Below are positions 1-10,275 of a stretch of DNA of 24,990 nt, piece by piece. The stretch covers positions 1 through 24,990 of the forward strand of contig DVMG01000176.1 in NCBI GenBank assembly GCA_018715105.1, read 5' to 3'. The first letter of the stretch is position 1; every line of letters begins with the position of its first letter. The notes under the pieces are model-generated. The model saw nothing but the letters and a program-made list of their open reading frames with translations, was not told the origin of the DNA and did no database searches. The position numbers and the translations under genes were made by a program. Origin of the DNA: Candidatus Ventricola intestinavium. Its GTDB lineage: Bacteria; Bacillota; Clostridia; Christensenellales; Aristaeellaceae.

Positions 1-2406
<2,406 letters not shown>

Positions 2407-2433
2407 AGCGGGACCCGGCACGCGGGAGAGGAC

Positions 2434-2450
2434 CATCCGGCTTTCGGATG
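2434..2450 (+). other. Perfect 6-bp hairpin between secA and prfB
   Basis: CATCCG, a GCTTT loop and CGGATG form a perfect short stem 28 bases after the secA stop. No T tract follows, so it is not a convincing intrinsic terminator. It could be an RNA-processing or stability element between secA and prfB, or chance. No clear promoter for prfB is seen in this 108-base gap, which suggests read-through from secA. Confidence 0.35.
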
Positions 2451-2514
2451 CGCGCCGCTTCCATAAAGAACAGGAAACCAAACAAAATGGACACGGAAAA
2501 GGAAGTGAATCAAC

Positions 2515-3616
2515 GTGATCGAACTGGACCTCTATCGCCAGCAGCTGGCGCAGATCCGCGAAAGCATTGTTGAGGCAGGTGAGTCACTTTAACATCGCCG
2601 GCCTGAAGGAGCAGCTTCTGGAGCTGCATGAGACGATGAACGAGCCGGATTTCTGGAACGACCTGAAGCGCTCCACCGAGATCACCAAAAAGGTGCGCTC
2701 TGCCGAAAACAAGGTGGAACACTGGCAAAAGCTCGGCCGGCGCGCGGACGACGTGGAGGCGACCATGGAGCTCGCCGAGGAGATGGACGACAAAAGCCTC
2801 GTCGACGAGGCGGGCGAGGAGATTGAGAAGCTGAAAGAGGAGCTGGAAGAGCTCCGGCTCGAGAGCCTGCTGCGCGGCGATTACGACAGCCATGACTGCT
2901 ATGTGTCGCTGCATGCGGGTGCGGGCGGCACCGAAGCGCAGGACTGGACGCTCATGCTCTACCGCATGTATTCGCGCTACTGCGAGCGCCACGGCTTTGC
3001 CATCAAGCCGATTGACATGCTGGACGGCGATGAAGCGGGCATCAAATCCGTGACCTTTGAGGTGGACGGCGAGAACGCTTACGGCTTCCTGCGCAGCGAG
3101 AAAGGCGTTCACCGCCTGGTGCGCATCAGCCCGTTTGACGCGAACGCACGCAGGCAGACGTCGTTTTCATCCGTGGATGTCTCCCCGATCCTTGAGGATG
3201 ACGATGACGAGATTGAAATCGACATGAAGGACGTCCGCGTGGATACCTATCACGCCAGCGGTGCGGGTGGGCAGAACGTCAACAAGACCAGCTCTGCTGT
3301 GCGCATGACGCACTATCCGACGGGGATTGTGGTTTCCAGCCAGACCAGCCGCGATCAGGTGCACAACCGCGAGAACTGCCTGCGCATGCTTCGCGCCAGG
3401 CTGCTGGAGCTGCGTGAGCGCGAGCGCGAGGAAAAGATGGCCGACATCAAAGGGGAAATGAAGAAGATTGAGTGGGGCAGCCAGATTCGCTCCTACGTCT
3501 TCCATCCCTATTCCATGGTGAAGGATCACCGCACGGGCTACGAGACATCCGACGTGAACGGCGTGATGGACGGCGAGCTTGACGGGTTTATCACGGCCTA
3601 TCTGCAGATGCAGTAA
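2515..3616 (+). CDS. prfB: Peptide chain release factor 2 with programmed +1 frameshift
   Basis: RF2 terminates translation at UGA and UAA codons in the ribosomal A site. The reading starts at GTG 2515 (upstream AAGGAAG as ribosome binding site), runs 25 codons ending in CTT 2587-2589, meets an in-frame TAA at 2590-2592, and continues in the +1 frame from AAC 2591, giving about 366 residues. Both halves are RF2-like: the first 25 residues (MIELDLYRQQLAQIRESIVE...) match the conserved start, and the second joins directly to NIAGLKEQLLELHETMNEPDFW. The stop-codon recognition tripeptide SPF (RISPFDANAR) and the catalytic GGQ loop (SGAGGQNVNK) are both present. If the shift were ignored, a caller would take TTG 2567, which has no proper ribosome binding site and truncates the N-terminal domain. 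The TAA at the shift site is unusual; see findings. Confidence 0.95.
2577..2593 (+). promoter_or_regulatory. prfB programmed +1 ribosomal frameshift site (CTT TAA C)
   Basis: A Shine-Dalgarno-like AGGTGA at 2577-2582 precedes CTT TAA C at 2587-2593. Slippage of the P-site tRNA-Leu from CTT to TTT (2588-2590) puts the ribosome on AAC in the RF2 frame. The normal bacterial signal is an AGGGGG-like element about three bases before CTT TGA C. Here the stop is TAA and the anti-SD match lies about four bases farther from CTT than in E. coli, so both elements differ from the standard one. Confidence 0.85.
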
Positions 3617-3620
3617 AAAA

Positions 3621-3643
3621 GGGGCGGGTGCAGTCGCCCGCCT
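3621..3643 (+). other. GC-rich hairpin after prfB (terminator-like, no T tract)
   Basis: GGCGGGTG 3623-3630 pairs with CGCCCGCC 3635-3642 (one G-U pair) around a CAGT loop, five bases after the prfB stop, and is preceded by an A run. No T tract follows. Its 23 bases are 20/23 identical to the terminator at 3751-3773, so it looks like one half of a split or duplicated terminator with the repeat element in between. Confidence 0.6.
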
Positions 3644-3650
3644 CAGGCCG

Positions 3651-3750
3651 CCGGCAAAACGGTTTTCTCCCCCGAAGGGGGAGAAAAGATTTCTACAATC
3701 CTTGGAAAAGCAACGCTGTCAGGAATGAAAGCGATGCTTATGCCAGCAAA
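3651..3750 (+). repeat. Dispersed two-hairpin intergenic repeat, copy 1
   Basis: This is a roughly 100-base non-coding element. Its first part is a perfect 11-bp hairpin, TTTTCTCCCCC 3663-3673, loop GAA, GGGGGAGAAAA 3677-3687. After the linker ATTTCTACAATCCTTGG comes a second hairpin in which AAGCAACGCT pairs with AGCGATGCTT with one internal mismatch. The sequence from 3688 to 3750 aligns nearly throughout with 13311-13374, and the first hairpin with its GGCAAAACGG-type lead-in also recurs at 21233-21280. All copies are intergenic and in the same orientation. Confidence 0.75.
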
Positions 3751-3777
3751 GGGGCGGGCGCGGGCGCCCGCCTTTTC
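3751..3777 (+). terminator. Rho-independent terminator after prfB
   Basis: GGCGGGCG 3753-3760, loop CGGG and CGCCCGCC 3765-3772 form a perfect 8-bp GC stem directly followed by TTTT and then CGCTTCTTT. It separates the secA-prfB transcript from the DUF1461-tsaD group. Confidence 0.75.
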
Positions 3778-3833
3778 GCTTCTTTACAGGCGCGGCAGCA
3801 AAGCCTGCGGAAAAGAATTTGCGGGGGAAGAAC

Positions 3834-4583
3834 ATGAAAAAACGGGCATGGATGACGACGCTGGCCGCGGCCCTGGCGGTTTTGCTGGCGGCGTGCGGCG
3901 CGCTTTGCGGCGCCGTGTACAGCGCGGCGGTGGATGAAACGCTTTATGGCGATCAGTCCCGCGCAGCGGTGGCGCAGACGCTGGGAAACGCGCAGGATGC
4001 GGCCGTCACCGCCTATATCGGCCTTGACGCGCAGGAGCAGCGGGAAGCCGCGCGCGAAATCGCGCTGTATATGGCCGATGCGGATGCGGGAGAGACGCTT
4101 GATCTGCCGATCCTGAACGAGCGCGAGAAGGCGCACATGGCCGATGTGCGCGGCATCATGCGCACGTGCGAGGGCGCGCGCACCGTCTGCATGTCGCTCA
4201 GCGCGGCGTTGGCTGTTATCTGCGCGTGGACGGGTGCGGGGGCTCCCCGCCGTCACCGCTATGTGTGGACGGGTGCGCTGGCAGGCGCCGGACTGCTGGC
4301 GGCTTTGGGGATGGCGCTGGCGCTGGCGATGCGCAGCGCGGGCTTTGGAGCGCTCTTTGTGCGGATGCATGAATGGATCTTTTCAAACGATCTGTGGCTT
4401 TTGAACCCCGATACGGACATCCTGATTCGCATGATGCCTCAGCTGCTGTTTGAATGGGCCCTGGCGGATGTGCTGAAAAGAGCGGCGGGGGTGTTTGCCC
4501 TCGCCCTGGCGCTGCTTGCGGCGGTATATGCCGTGGTTTCCGGCATGATTGACCGCCACGTGACGGAAGGAAAACAGGCATGA
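3834..4583 (+). CDS. DUF1461 family integral membrane protein
   Basis: This is a 249-residue membrane protein of unknown biochemical function resembling the DUF1461/TIGR01906 family. Diagnostic stretches are LNEREKAHMADVRGIM (about residues 85-100 after an extracytoplasmic loop) and NDLWLLNPDTDILIRMMPQ. Four hydrophobic segments are visible: near the N-terminus (TLAAALAVLLAACGALCGA), around SLSAALAVICAW, ALAGAGLLAALGMALALAM, and VFALALALLAAVYAVV. ATG 3834 is preferred because GGGGGAAG lies five bases upstream; an upstream TTG at 3819 in the same frame has no ribosome binding site. The stop overlaps the tsaD start by four bases (ATGA), so the two are translationally coupled. Confidence 0.85.
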   Translation: MKKRAWMTTLAAALAVLLAACGALCGAVYSAAVDETLYGDQSRAAVAQTLGNAQDAAVTAYIGLDAQEQREAAREIALYMADADAGETLDLPILNEREKAHMADVRGIMRTCEGARTVCMSLSAALAVICAWTGAGAPRRHRYVWTGALAGAGLLAALGMALALAMRSAGFGALFVRMHEWIFSNDLWLLNPDTDILIRMMPQLLFEWALADVLKRAAGVFALALALLAAVYAVVSGMIDRHVTEGKQA

Positions 4584-5638
4584 ATTACGAACAGAGCGCA
4601 AAGGAGCAGGCCCAGCGCCTGCGCAGGACGGGCCATGCGACGATCCTGGCCCTTGAATCCAGCTGCGATGAGACGGCGGCCGCCGTTGTGCAGGACGGGC
4701 GGAGGGTTCTGTCCTCCGTCATCGCGTCCCAAATTCCGCTGCACGCGATGTACGGCGGCGTGGTGCCGGAGATTGCCTCCCGCAGGCATGTGGAGTCCGT
4801 CGATCCGGTGGTCGATGAGGCGCTGAAAAGCGCGGGGAAAACGCTTGCGGATGTGGACGCGGTGGCCGTTACCTACGGACCCGGCCTGGTGGGCGCGCTG
4901 CTGGTCGGCGTGTCCTCGGCCAAGGCGCTGGCCTATGCGGCAGGCAAGCCGCTGATTCCGGTGAACCATATCGAAGGGCATGTCAGCGCCAACTACATTG
5001 CCCATCCCGAGCTGGAGCCGCCGTTTGTCTGCCTGGTGGCCTCCGGCGGGCATTCGCACATCGTGCGGGTGGAGGATTACGGCGTCTACACGCTGCTCGG
5101 GCAGACGATGGACGACGCGGCGGGCGAGGCGTTTGACAAGGCGGCCCGCGTGCTCGGTCTGCCCTATCCCGGCGGACCGCAGCTGGACCGGCTGGCGCGA
5201 GAGGGGAATCCCCACGCGCTGAAGCTTCCGCATGTGCAGACGCAGGGCCGCTATGACTACAGCTTTTCCGGCCTGAAGACGGCGCTGCTCAACGCGGTAA
5301 ACAGGCTCAGGCAGCAGGGGCAGGAGGTGCCCGCGGCGGACATCGCAGCCAGCTTTCAGCATGCGGCCGTGGAGCTTTTAAGCGAAAAGGCCGTGCTGGC
5401 CGCGCGGGAGACCGGCGCGGCGACGCTGGCGCTGGCCGGCGGCGTGGCCAGCAACTCCGGCCTGCGCAACACGATGAATGACAAGTGCCAGAGGGCGGGC
5501 ATCCGGCTTGTGATGCCGCCGCCCATCCTGTGCACAGACAACGCGGCGATGATCGGAAGCGCGGCATATTACAGGCTGATGCATGGGGAGACCGCAGGGC
5601 TTGACCTGAACGCCTGCCCCTCGCTCCGGCTTTTGTGA
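4580..5638 (+). CDS. tsaD: tRNA N6-threonylcarbamoyladenosine transferase TsaD
   Basis: TsaD transfers the threonylcarbamoyl group to A37 of ANN-decoding tRNAs, together with TsaB and TsaE in the cytoplasm. The 352-residue protein has LALESSCDETAAAVV, PGLVGALLVG, the metal-binding NHIEGH (His130, His134) and CTDNAAMIG with the likely third ligand Asp320, plus ASGGHSH, DDAAGEAFDKAARVLG, DYSFSGLKTAL and LAGGVASNSGLR. About 20 residues precede the usual start of the fold. This extension is supported by the ATG that overlaps the preceding stop. TsaB and TsaE are not in the window. Confidence 0.97.
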   Translation: MNYEQSAKEQAQRLRRTGHATILALESSCDETAAAVVQDGRRVLSSVIASQIPLHAMYGGVVPEIASRRHVESVDPVVDEALKSAGKTLADVDAVAVTYGPGLVGALLVGVSSAKALAYAAGKPLIPVNHIEGHVSANYIAHPELEPPFVCLVASGGHSHIVRVEDYGVYTLLGQTMDDAAGEAFDKAARVLGLPYPGGPQLDRLAREGNPHALKLPHVQTQGRYDYSFSGLKTALLNAVNRLRQQGQEVPAADIAASFQHAAVELLSEKAVLAARETGAATLALAGGVASNSGLRNTMNDKCQRAGIRLVMPPPILCTDNAAMIGSAAYYRLMHGETAGLDLNACPSLRLL

Positions 5639-5671
5639 TGCCGCCCGCCCGATGCGGAGGTTTTTTGAAGC

Positions 5672-7990
5672 ATGACGGGAAAAAAGGGAATCACGCTGGC
5701 GGCGCTGTGGGCGGCGCTTGCCCTGCTTGTGTTCATCTATACGGACCGGAATGAGATGACCTGGCGCTTTGCCGGTGAAGACGTGGCGAAGATCGTGATC
5801 AGCGAGGAACAGGCCGGGCAGGAGCAGGAGCAGGCTGACAAGGCCATGGCGCAAAAGCAGCTGGAAGCGCAGGCGCGCACGGACGCCGGCCTGTGGGGCG
5901 AAGAAGACCCGTATGACGGCGCGCCTGCCACGCGGCCCGCTCAGGAGGACGGCGAAACCGGGCTGAACCTGATGTGGGGAGAATACGACGTGGCGGTGAG
6001 CTACGCCTCTGCCGAGCCGCTGGAGATGCGTGTGGTCAGCGCGGGGCGGCAGGTGTTCATCGAGGAGGGGCACGGGGTGCTGGAGGCCGGGGAAACGACG
6101 GCCCGCTTCCGTTTTACGCTCACCGACTCTGCCGAACACGTGCACATCGCCTGCACACTGCCGGAAGGCGCGCGCATCGCGTCTGTCACCGTGCATAAGA
6201 CGGGGGCGGGCGTGTTTTCGCGTGACCTGGCGGCCTATGCCTGTTTGGCCGGGGCCGTGCTGACGGTGCTGCTCGTGCTCTCCTGGGATACGAGCGCGCA
6301 GGGGCACGCGCGCCGGCGCGATGCGCTCGTGCTCGTGTTTGCGGCGGGGTTTGCCAGCATGCCGCTTCTGTGGGACGGCGTGTATCACGGTCACGATCTC
6401 CTGTTTCACCTGAACCGGATTGAAGGCATCGCCAGCGGCCTGCGCGCCGGACAGTTCCCCGTGCGCATCCACGCCTCGACGCTGCTGGGATACGGCTATG
6501 CCGCGCCGGAATTTTATCCGGAGCTGTTTCTTTATTTTCCGGCGGTGCTGCGCAACCTCGGCGTGTCGCTGGCGGCCAGCGTGCGCGTGTTTGAAATGAC
6601 GATCAACCTCGTGACCGCGTTTGTGTGCTATGTGAGCACGCGGCTTTTGTTTAAAAGCCGCCGTGTGGCGCTGGGCACATCCGTGCTCTACACGCTGTGC
6701 GTGTACCGGCTGGTGAATCTGTATACGCGCGCCACGATTGGGGAAAGCCTGGCCATGATCTTTTTTCCGCTGCTGATTCTGGCCATGGTGGAGGTACTCA
6801 CGCGGGATGAACGCCGCTGGCCGCTGCTGGCGCTGGCGATGACGGGCATCAGCATGAGCCACCTGCTCAGCACGATGTTTGCCGCGCTTTTCTGCGCGCT
6901 GGCGGCGGTGGGCTGCCTGCCGGGGCTGGTGCGGCGGCCGCGCCGGATTTTCGCCATCCTCAAAGCAGCCGGGGTGACGGCGCTGTGCGCGCTCTGGTTC
7001 TTCGTGCCGATGCTTGAATACACCGCCGAGGGCATCAGCACCAGCGTGGTGCTGGAAGCGAGCGACTATGTGCACCGGCTGGGCTCGTATCTGGTCAGCT
7101 TTTCAGGCAACATGGCGGGGGTGCCCGAAGAGGCGGAGGATTTTGCCTATACCATCGGCGTGGTGCCGGGCCTGGCGATGCTTCTGGGCTGCGCGCTGCT
7201 GCTTGTCAGGCGATATGCGCAGGGGCGCAATGCGCCGCAGACAGAGGCGGCCGGTGCGGCAGACCGGCTGTCCCTTGCGCTGCTGGCGCTTGGCACGCTT
7301 GCGCTGCTGGGAGCGACGGACTTTTTTCCCTGGGAGTTTTTCTGTTCGCTGCGCAGGCCCTTTTCCACGCTCTTTAAGCAGATTCAGTTCCCCTGGCGCC
7401 TGGTAGGCATCGCGGCGCCGATGCTCTCCATGGCGGCTGCGTGGGGTTATCTGCGGCAGGAGAAAAACGCGGCGGTCGGCATGGCGGCCCTTGGGATGCT
7501 CAGTGTGGTGTTCAGCGGATACACGATGCAATGCTTTGTGCAGACGCAGCCCGTGCTCACGCAGGATTCCTTCTGCGATACGCGTATCATGCAGTATGAA
7601 TACACCTATGTGGGCACGGAGAAAGGCGCGCTCAAGGCCGGGGATGTGTACGTAAGCGGACCGCAGACATACGCCGTCACGCAGTACAGCAAACAGGGAA
7701 CCAATCTGTCGCTCACCCTGTCCGTGCCGGACGGAGGCGCTTACATTGAGCTGCCGCTGCTCTACTATCCCGGATACCGGGCGCAGGTGGAAGGCGTGGA
7801 GACGGAGGTGGCGCGCGGAACCAACAACCGGGTGCGCATCTATCACATGGATGGCAGCGATGCGCTGCATGTGCGCGTCTATTTTGAGGCGCCGGCCCGG
7901 TGGATCGCCGCGCAGGCGGCCAGCGTGCTGGGGGCCCTGCTGCTGGCGCTGTGCCTTGCCGGCATGCGCGGGCGAAGGAGGCCCTCATGA
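5672..7990 (+). CDS. PTPS-related / YfhO-like polytopic membrane protein
   Basis: This 772-residue protein belongs to the membrane family labelled '6-pyruvoyl-tetrahydropterin synthase-related' and resembles YfhO-like GT-C proteins. It has an N-terminal transmembrane helix (about 5-22), a charged Gln/Glu/Ala-rich segment (about 45-70), an extracytoplasmic beta-rich domain (about 95-185), and then about ten membrane helices. The motif HGHDLLFHLNRIEGI, containing Asp242, sits in the first loop of the helical part, where GT-C glycosyltransferases carry their catalytic acidic residue; a transferase role is inferred. The C-terminus has a second beta-rich domain (YYPGYRAQVEG...NNRVRI) and a last helix. 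GGAGG lies 11 bases before ATG 5672. A paralogue is encoded at 21333-23525. The stop overlaps the next start by four bases. Confidence 0.85.
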   Translation: MTGKKGITLAALWAALALLVFIYTDRNEMTWRFAGEDVAKIVISEEQAGQEQEQADKAMAQKQLEAQARTDAGLWGEEDPYDGAPATRPAQEDGETGLNLMWGEYDVAVSYASAEPLEMRVVSAGRQVFIEEGHGVLEAGETTARFRFTLTDSAEHVHIACTLPEGARIASVTVHKTGAGVFSRDLAAYACLAGAVLTVLLVLSWDTSAQGHARRRDALVLVFAAGFASMPLLWDGVYHGHDLLFHLNRIEGIASGLRAGQFPVRIHASTLLGYGYAAPEFYPELFLYFPAVLRNLGVSLAASVRVFEMTINLVTAFVCYVSTRLLFKSRRVALGTSVLYTLCVYRLVNLYTRATIGESLAMIFFPLLILAMVEVLTRDERRWPLLALAMTGISMSHLLSTMFAALFCALAAVGCLPGLVRRPRRIFAILKAAGVTALCALWFFVPMLEYTAEGISTSVVLEASDYVHRLGSYLVSFSGNMAGVPEEAEDFAYTIGVVPGLAMLLGCALLLVRRYAQGRNAPQTEAAGAADRLSLALLALGTLALLGATDFFPWEFFCSLRRPFSTLFKQIQFPWRLVGIAAPMLSMAAAWGYLRQEKNAAVGMAALGMLSVVFSGYTMQCFVQTQPVLTQDSFCDTRIMQYEYTYVGTEKGALKAGDVYVSGPQTYAVTQYSKQGTNLSLTLSVPDGGAYIELPLLYYPGYRAQVEGVETEVARGTNNRVRIYHMDGSDALHVRVYFEAPARWIAAQAASVLGALLLALCLAGMRGRRRPS

Positions 7991-10275
7991 GCCTGCCCGT
8001 TGTGCGCATGAGCGTGCGTGCCGTTGTGGAGGCGACGCTTTATGAGCCTGACCTGAGCCCCGCCGCCCGGGCGGCAAGGCGCATGCGGGAGGGATCCATG
8101 GCCCACCGTGCGCGGCAGGACGCGGCGCAGGATCGGGAAAAGGCATATCGCGCGGAGGTCTCGCTTCAGGCGGATTACCAGGCCAGGACGCTTGTCCTGC
8201 GCGTGTCGGGCCGCGCGGACGGGCTGTTTCTCCGCGAAGATGGGCGCGCGGTTGTCGAGGAGATCAAGCTGGGCGCGCGGGATGCGCCGCTCATGCCCGC
8301 GCACCGGGCTCAGGCGGCCCTTTATGGGCATATGCTCTGTGAAAGGGAGGGCCTTGACGGCGTCTGCCTGCGCGTGCTCTATGTGGACATAAGCGGCGCG
8401 GATGTGGCAAAATACGAGGAGGAGCAAAGCGCCGGCCAGCTTCGGGAGACGTTTGATGCATTCTGCGCTGCGGCGGCCGTGTGGGAAGAACGCAAGCTCG
8501 CGCGAAGACAGGCAAGGGACGCTTCGCTTGACGCGCTGCCCTTCCCTTTTTCCGGTTACCGGGCGGGACAGAGGCGGTTTGCCGCCAATGTATACGTCGC
8601 TCTGAGGGAAAGGAAGCGGCTGTTTGCGCAGGCCCCCACGGGAATCGGCAAAACGATGGCGGCGCTTTATCCGGCGCTTCGCGCGATGGGCGGAGGACTG
8701 TGCGCCCGCGTTCTGTTTTTAACGGCCCGAACGACGGGGCGCCGCAGTGCGATGGAGGCCATGGAGCGCCTGCAGGCTGCGGGTGCAAGCGCCATGGCGG
8801 TGGAACTCACGGCGAAAGACAAGGCCTGTCCCCACCCGGTGAGGGATTGCCGCCCCGAAGTCTGCCCGCAGGCGAGGGGATTTTATGACCGGCTGCCCGC
8901 GGCGCTTGAGGAGGCGCTCGGCAGCGGACGGTGGGGCGCGGCGGACATCGCGGCGCTGGCTCAGCGGCACGAGTTGTGCCCGTTTGAACTCTCCCTGGAG
9001 CTGGCGCGGATCGCGGATGTGGTGATCTGCGATTACAACTATGTATACGATCCCTTTGTGGCCGTGGATGCGCTGATGAGCGGCCCCGGCGGCGCGGCCC
9101 TGCTCGTGGATGAAGCGCATCAGCTTGCCCCGCGTGTGCAGGACGGACTCTCCGCGGAGACCGACATGCACGCCCTGCGCGAGCTGCGGCGGGAGACCGG
9201 CCGGGCGCTGGGAAGGCGGGATGCGCTTTACCGGGCGCTGAGCGGTGCGATCCGCGCGCTTGACGCGCTGGCGCAGGAACCGGAATTTGAATCCGGACGG
9301 CTTGAGGCCCCGCCGAAGGCGCTGGTGACGGCGCTTTACAGGGTGCTTGACGCCGCCGGGGAAGCGCTTGCCCGCGGGGCGGGCGCCTGCGCGGCGCAGG
9401 CCTTTTCCCTGGGCATGAGTTGGCAGTATGCTTCCACCCACTTCTGCGAGCGGTATGCCGTTTTGACGGAAAACGGCGAAGAGGGGCCGCGCGTGCGGCT
9501 GCTTTTGCTGTGCGCGGCTCCGGAAATCCTGGCGCGCTCGCAGCGGGCGCGCGGCACGGTTTATTTTTCCGCCACGCTGGCGCCGTTTGACGCGGCCAAA
9601 CGGATGCTGGGCACCGAGCAGGGGGACGCCTGCCTGTTGCTTGCTTCCCCCTTTGATCCCGCGAAGCTGCATGTGCGCATCGCGCCCATCGATATCCGCT
9701 ATGCCGTCCGTGAGCAGACCGCGCCGCAGGTGGCCGCGGAGATTGCCGCGCACCTGCGCCTCCACCGGGGCAACACGCTCGTCTTTTTCCCTTCTTATGC
9801 GTATATGGCGCGCATCGCAGACCTGCTTGCGGATGAACCCGGGCTGGAGGGCACGGTTCTCCTTCGGGAAGCGCGGGGCATGCGTGAAGAAGAAAAAAAC
9901 ACGCTTTTGAGCGTGTTTGAGAGGCCGGAGGCAGAGCGGCGCCCCGCTCTGTGCTGCGTGCTGGGCGGCGCTTTTTCCGAAGGAATCGATCTGGCGGGGG
10001 ACAGGCTGAGCAACGTGATCATCGTATCCACCGGCCTGCCGCAGCCGGATACGCGCGTGCGGGCCATGCAGCGCTATTATCAGGAGCAGGGGGAGGACGG
10101 CTTTTTCCTGTGCATGACGCTGCCGGGCATGGTGCGTGTCATCCAGGCGGCGGGCCGCCTGATCCGCACGGAGGAGGACAGCGGAAGCCTGCTCCTGATT
10201 GACAGCCGCTATGGCCATGCGCGCACGCGCGCCCTGCTTGCCGGCACGCTTATCGGCGACGCGCTGGGGCTTTAA
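7987..10275 (+). CDS. DinG/Rad3-type DNA helicase with N-terminal PD-(D/E)XK nuclease-like domain
   Basis: This is a 762-residue predicted ATP-dependent superfamily 2 DNA helicase of the XPD/DinG class. The N-terminal 180 residues resemble a Cas4/RecB-like nuclease fold: RADG with Asp78, EEIK with Glu92 and Lys94, and HRAQAALYG near 107-115. The helicase has Walker A APTGIGKT (Lys222), four cysteines at 281, 288, 293 and 331 placed as in the XPD iron-sulfur domain, DEAH at 375-378, and a motif VI-like QAAGRLIRTEED near 720. ATG 7987 has GGAGG five bases upstream and overlaps the preceding stop; a longer open frame from 7900 has no support. DNA repair or replication restart is the likely role. 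Its stop overlaps the stop of the convergent small gene. Confidence 0.9.
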   Translation: MSLPVVRMSVRAVVEATLYEPDLSPAARAARRMREGSMAHRARQDAAQDREKAYRAEVSLQADYQARTLVLRVSGRADGLFLREDGRAVVEEIKLGARDAPLMPAHRAQAALYGHMLCEREGLDGVCLRVLYVDISGADVAKYEEEQSAGQLRETFDAFCAAAAVWEERKLARRQARDASLDALPFPFSGYRAGQRRFAANVYVALRERKRLFAQAPTGIGKTMAALYPALRAMGGGLCARVLFLTARTTGRRSAMEAMERLQAAGASAMAVELTAKDKACPHPVRDCRPEVCPQARGFYDRLPAALEEALGSGRWGAADIAALAQRHELCPFELSLELARIADVVICDYNYVYDPFVAVDALMSGPGGAALLVDEAHQLAPRVQDGLSAETDMHALRELRRETGRALGRRDALYRALSGAIRALDALAQEPEFESGRLEAPPKALVTALYRVLDAAGEALARGAGACAAQAFSLGMSWQYASTHFCERYAVLTENGEEGPRVRLLLLCAAPEILARSQRARGTVYFSATLAPFDAAKRMLGTEQGDACLLLASPFDPAKLHVRIAPIDIRYAVREQTAPQVAAEIAAHLRLHRGNTLVFFPSYAYMARIADLLADEPGLEGTVLLREARGMREEEKNTLLSVFERPEAERRPALCCVLGGAFSEGIDLAGDRLSNVIIVSTGLPQPDTRVRAMQRYYQEQGEDGFFLCMTLPGMVRVIQAAGRLIRTEEDSGSLLLIDSRYGHARTRALLAGTLIGDALGL

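Noticed and set aside
2567..3616. prfB starting at TTG 2567 without a frameshift
   Set aside because: There is no ribosome binding site at proper spacing and it would drop the conserved N-terminal residues that are found in the upstream frame and join exactly at CTT.
5378..7075. A 565-codon open frame on the minus strand opposite tsaD and the membrane protein gene
   Set aside because: Its product is rich in His, Arg, Gln and Ala with no recognisable motif, has no ribosome binding site, and lies opposite two well-supported genes. Such antisense frames are expected in GC-rich coding DNA. The same holds for the long minus-strand frames at 8719-10218 and 20211-21458 and the plus-strand frame at 11282-12589.
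7987..10275. A defence island around the nuclease-helicase
   Set aside because: The neighbours are housekeeping or envelope genes, there are no CRISPR repeats, restriction genes or toxin-antitoxin pairs, and the gene is coupled to a membrane protein gene by a stop-start overlap.
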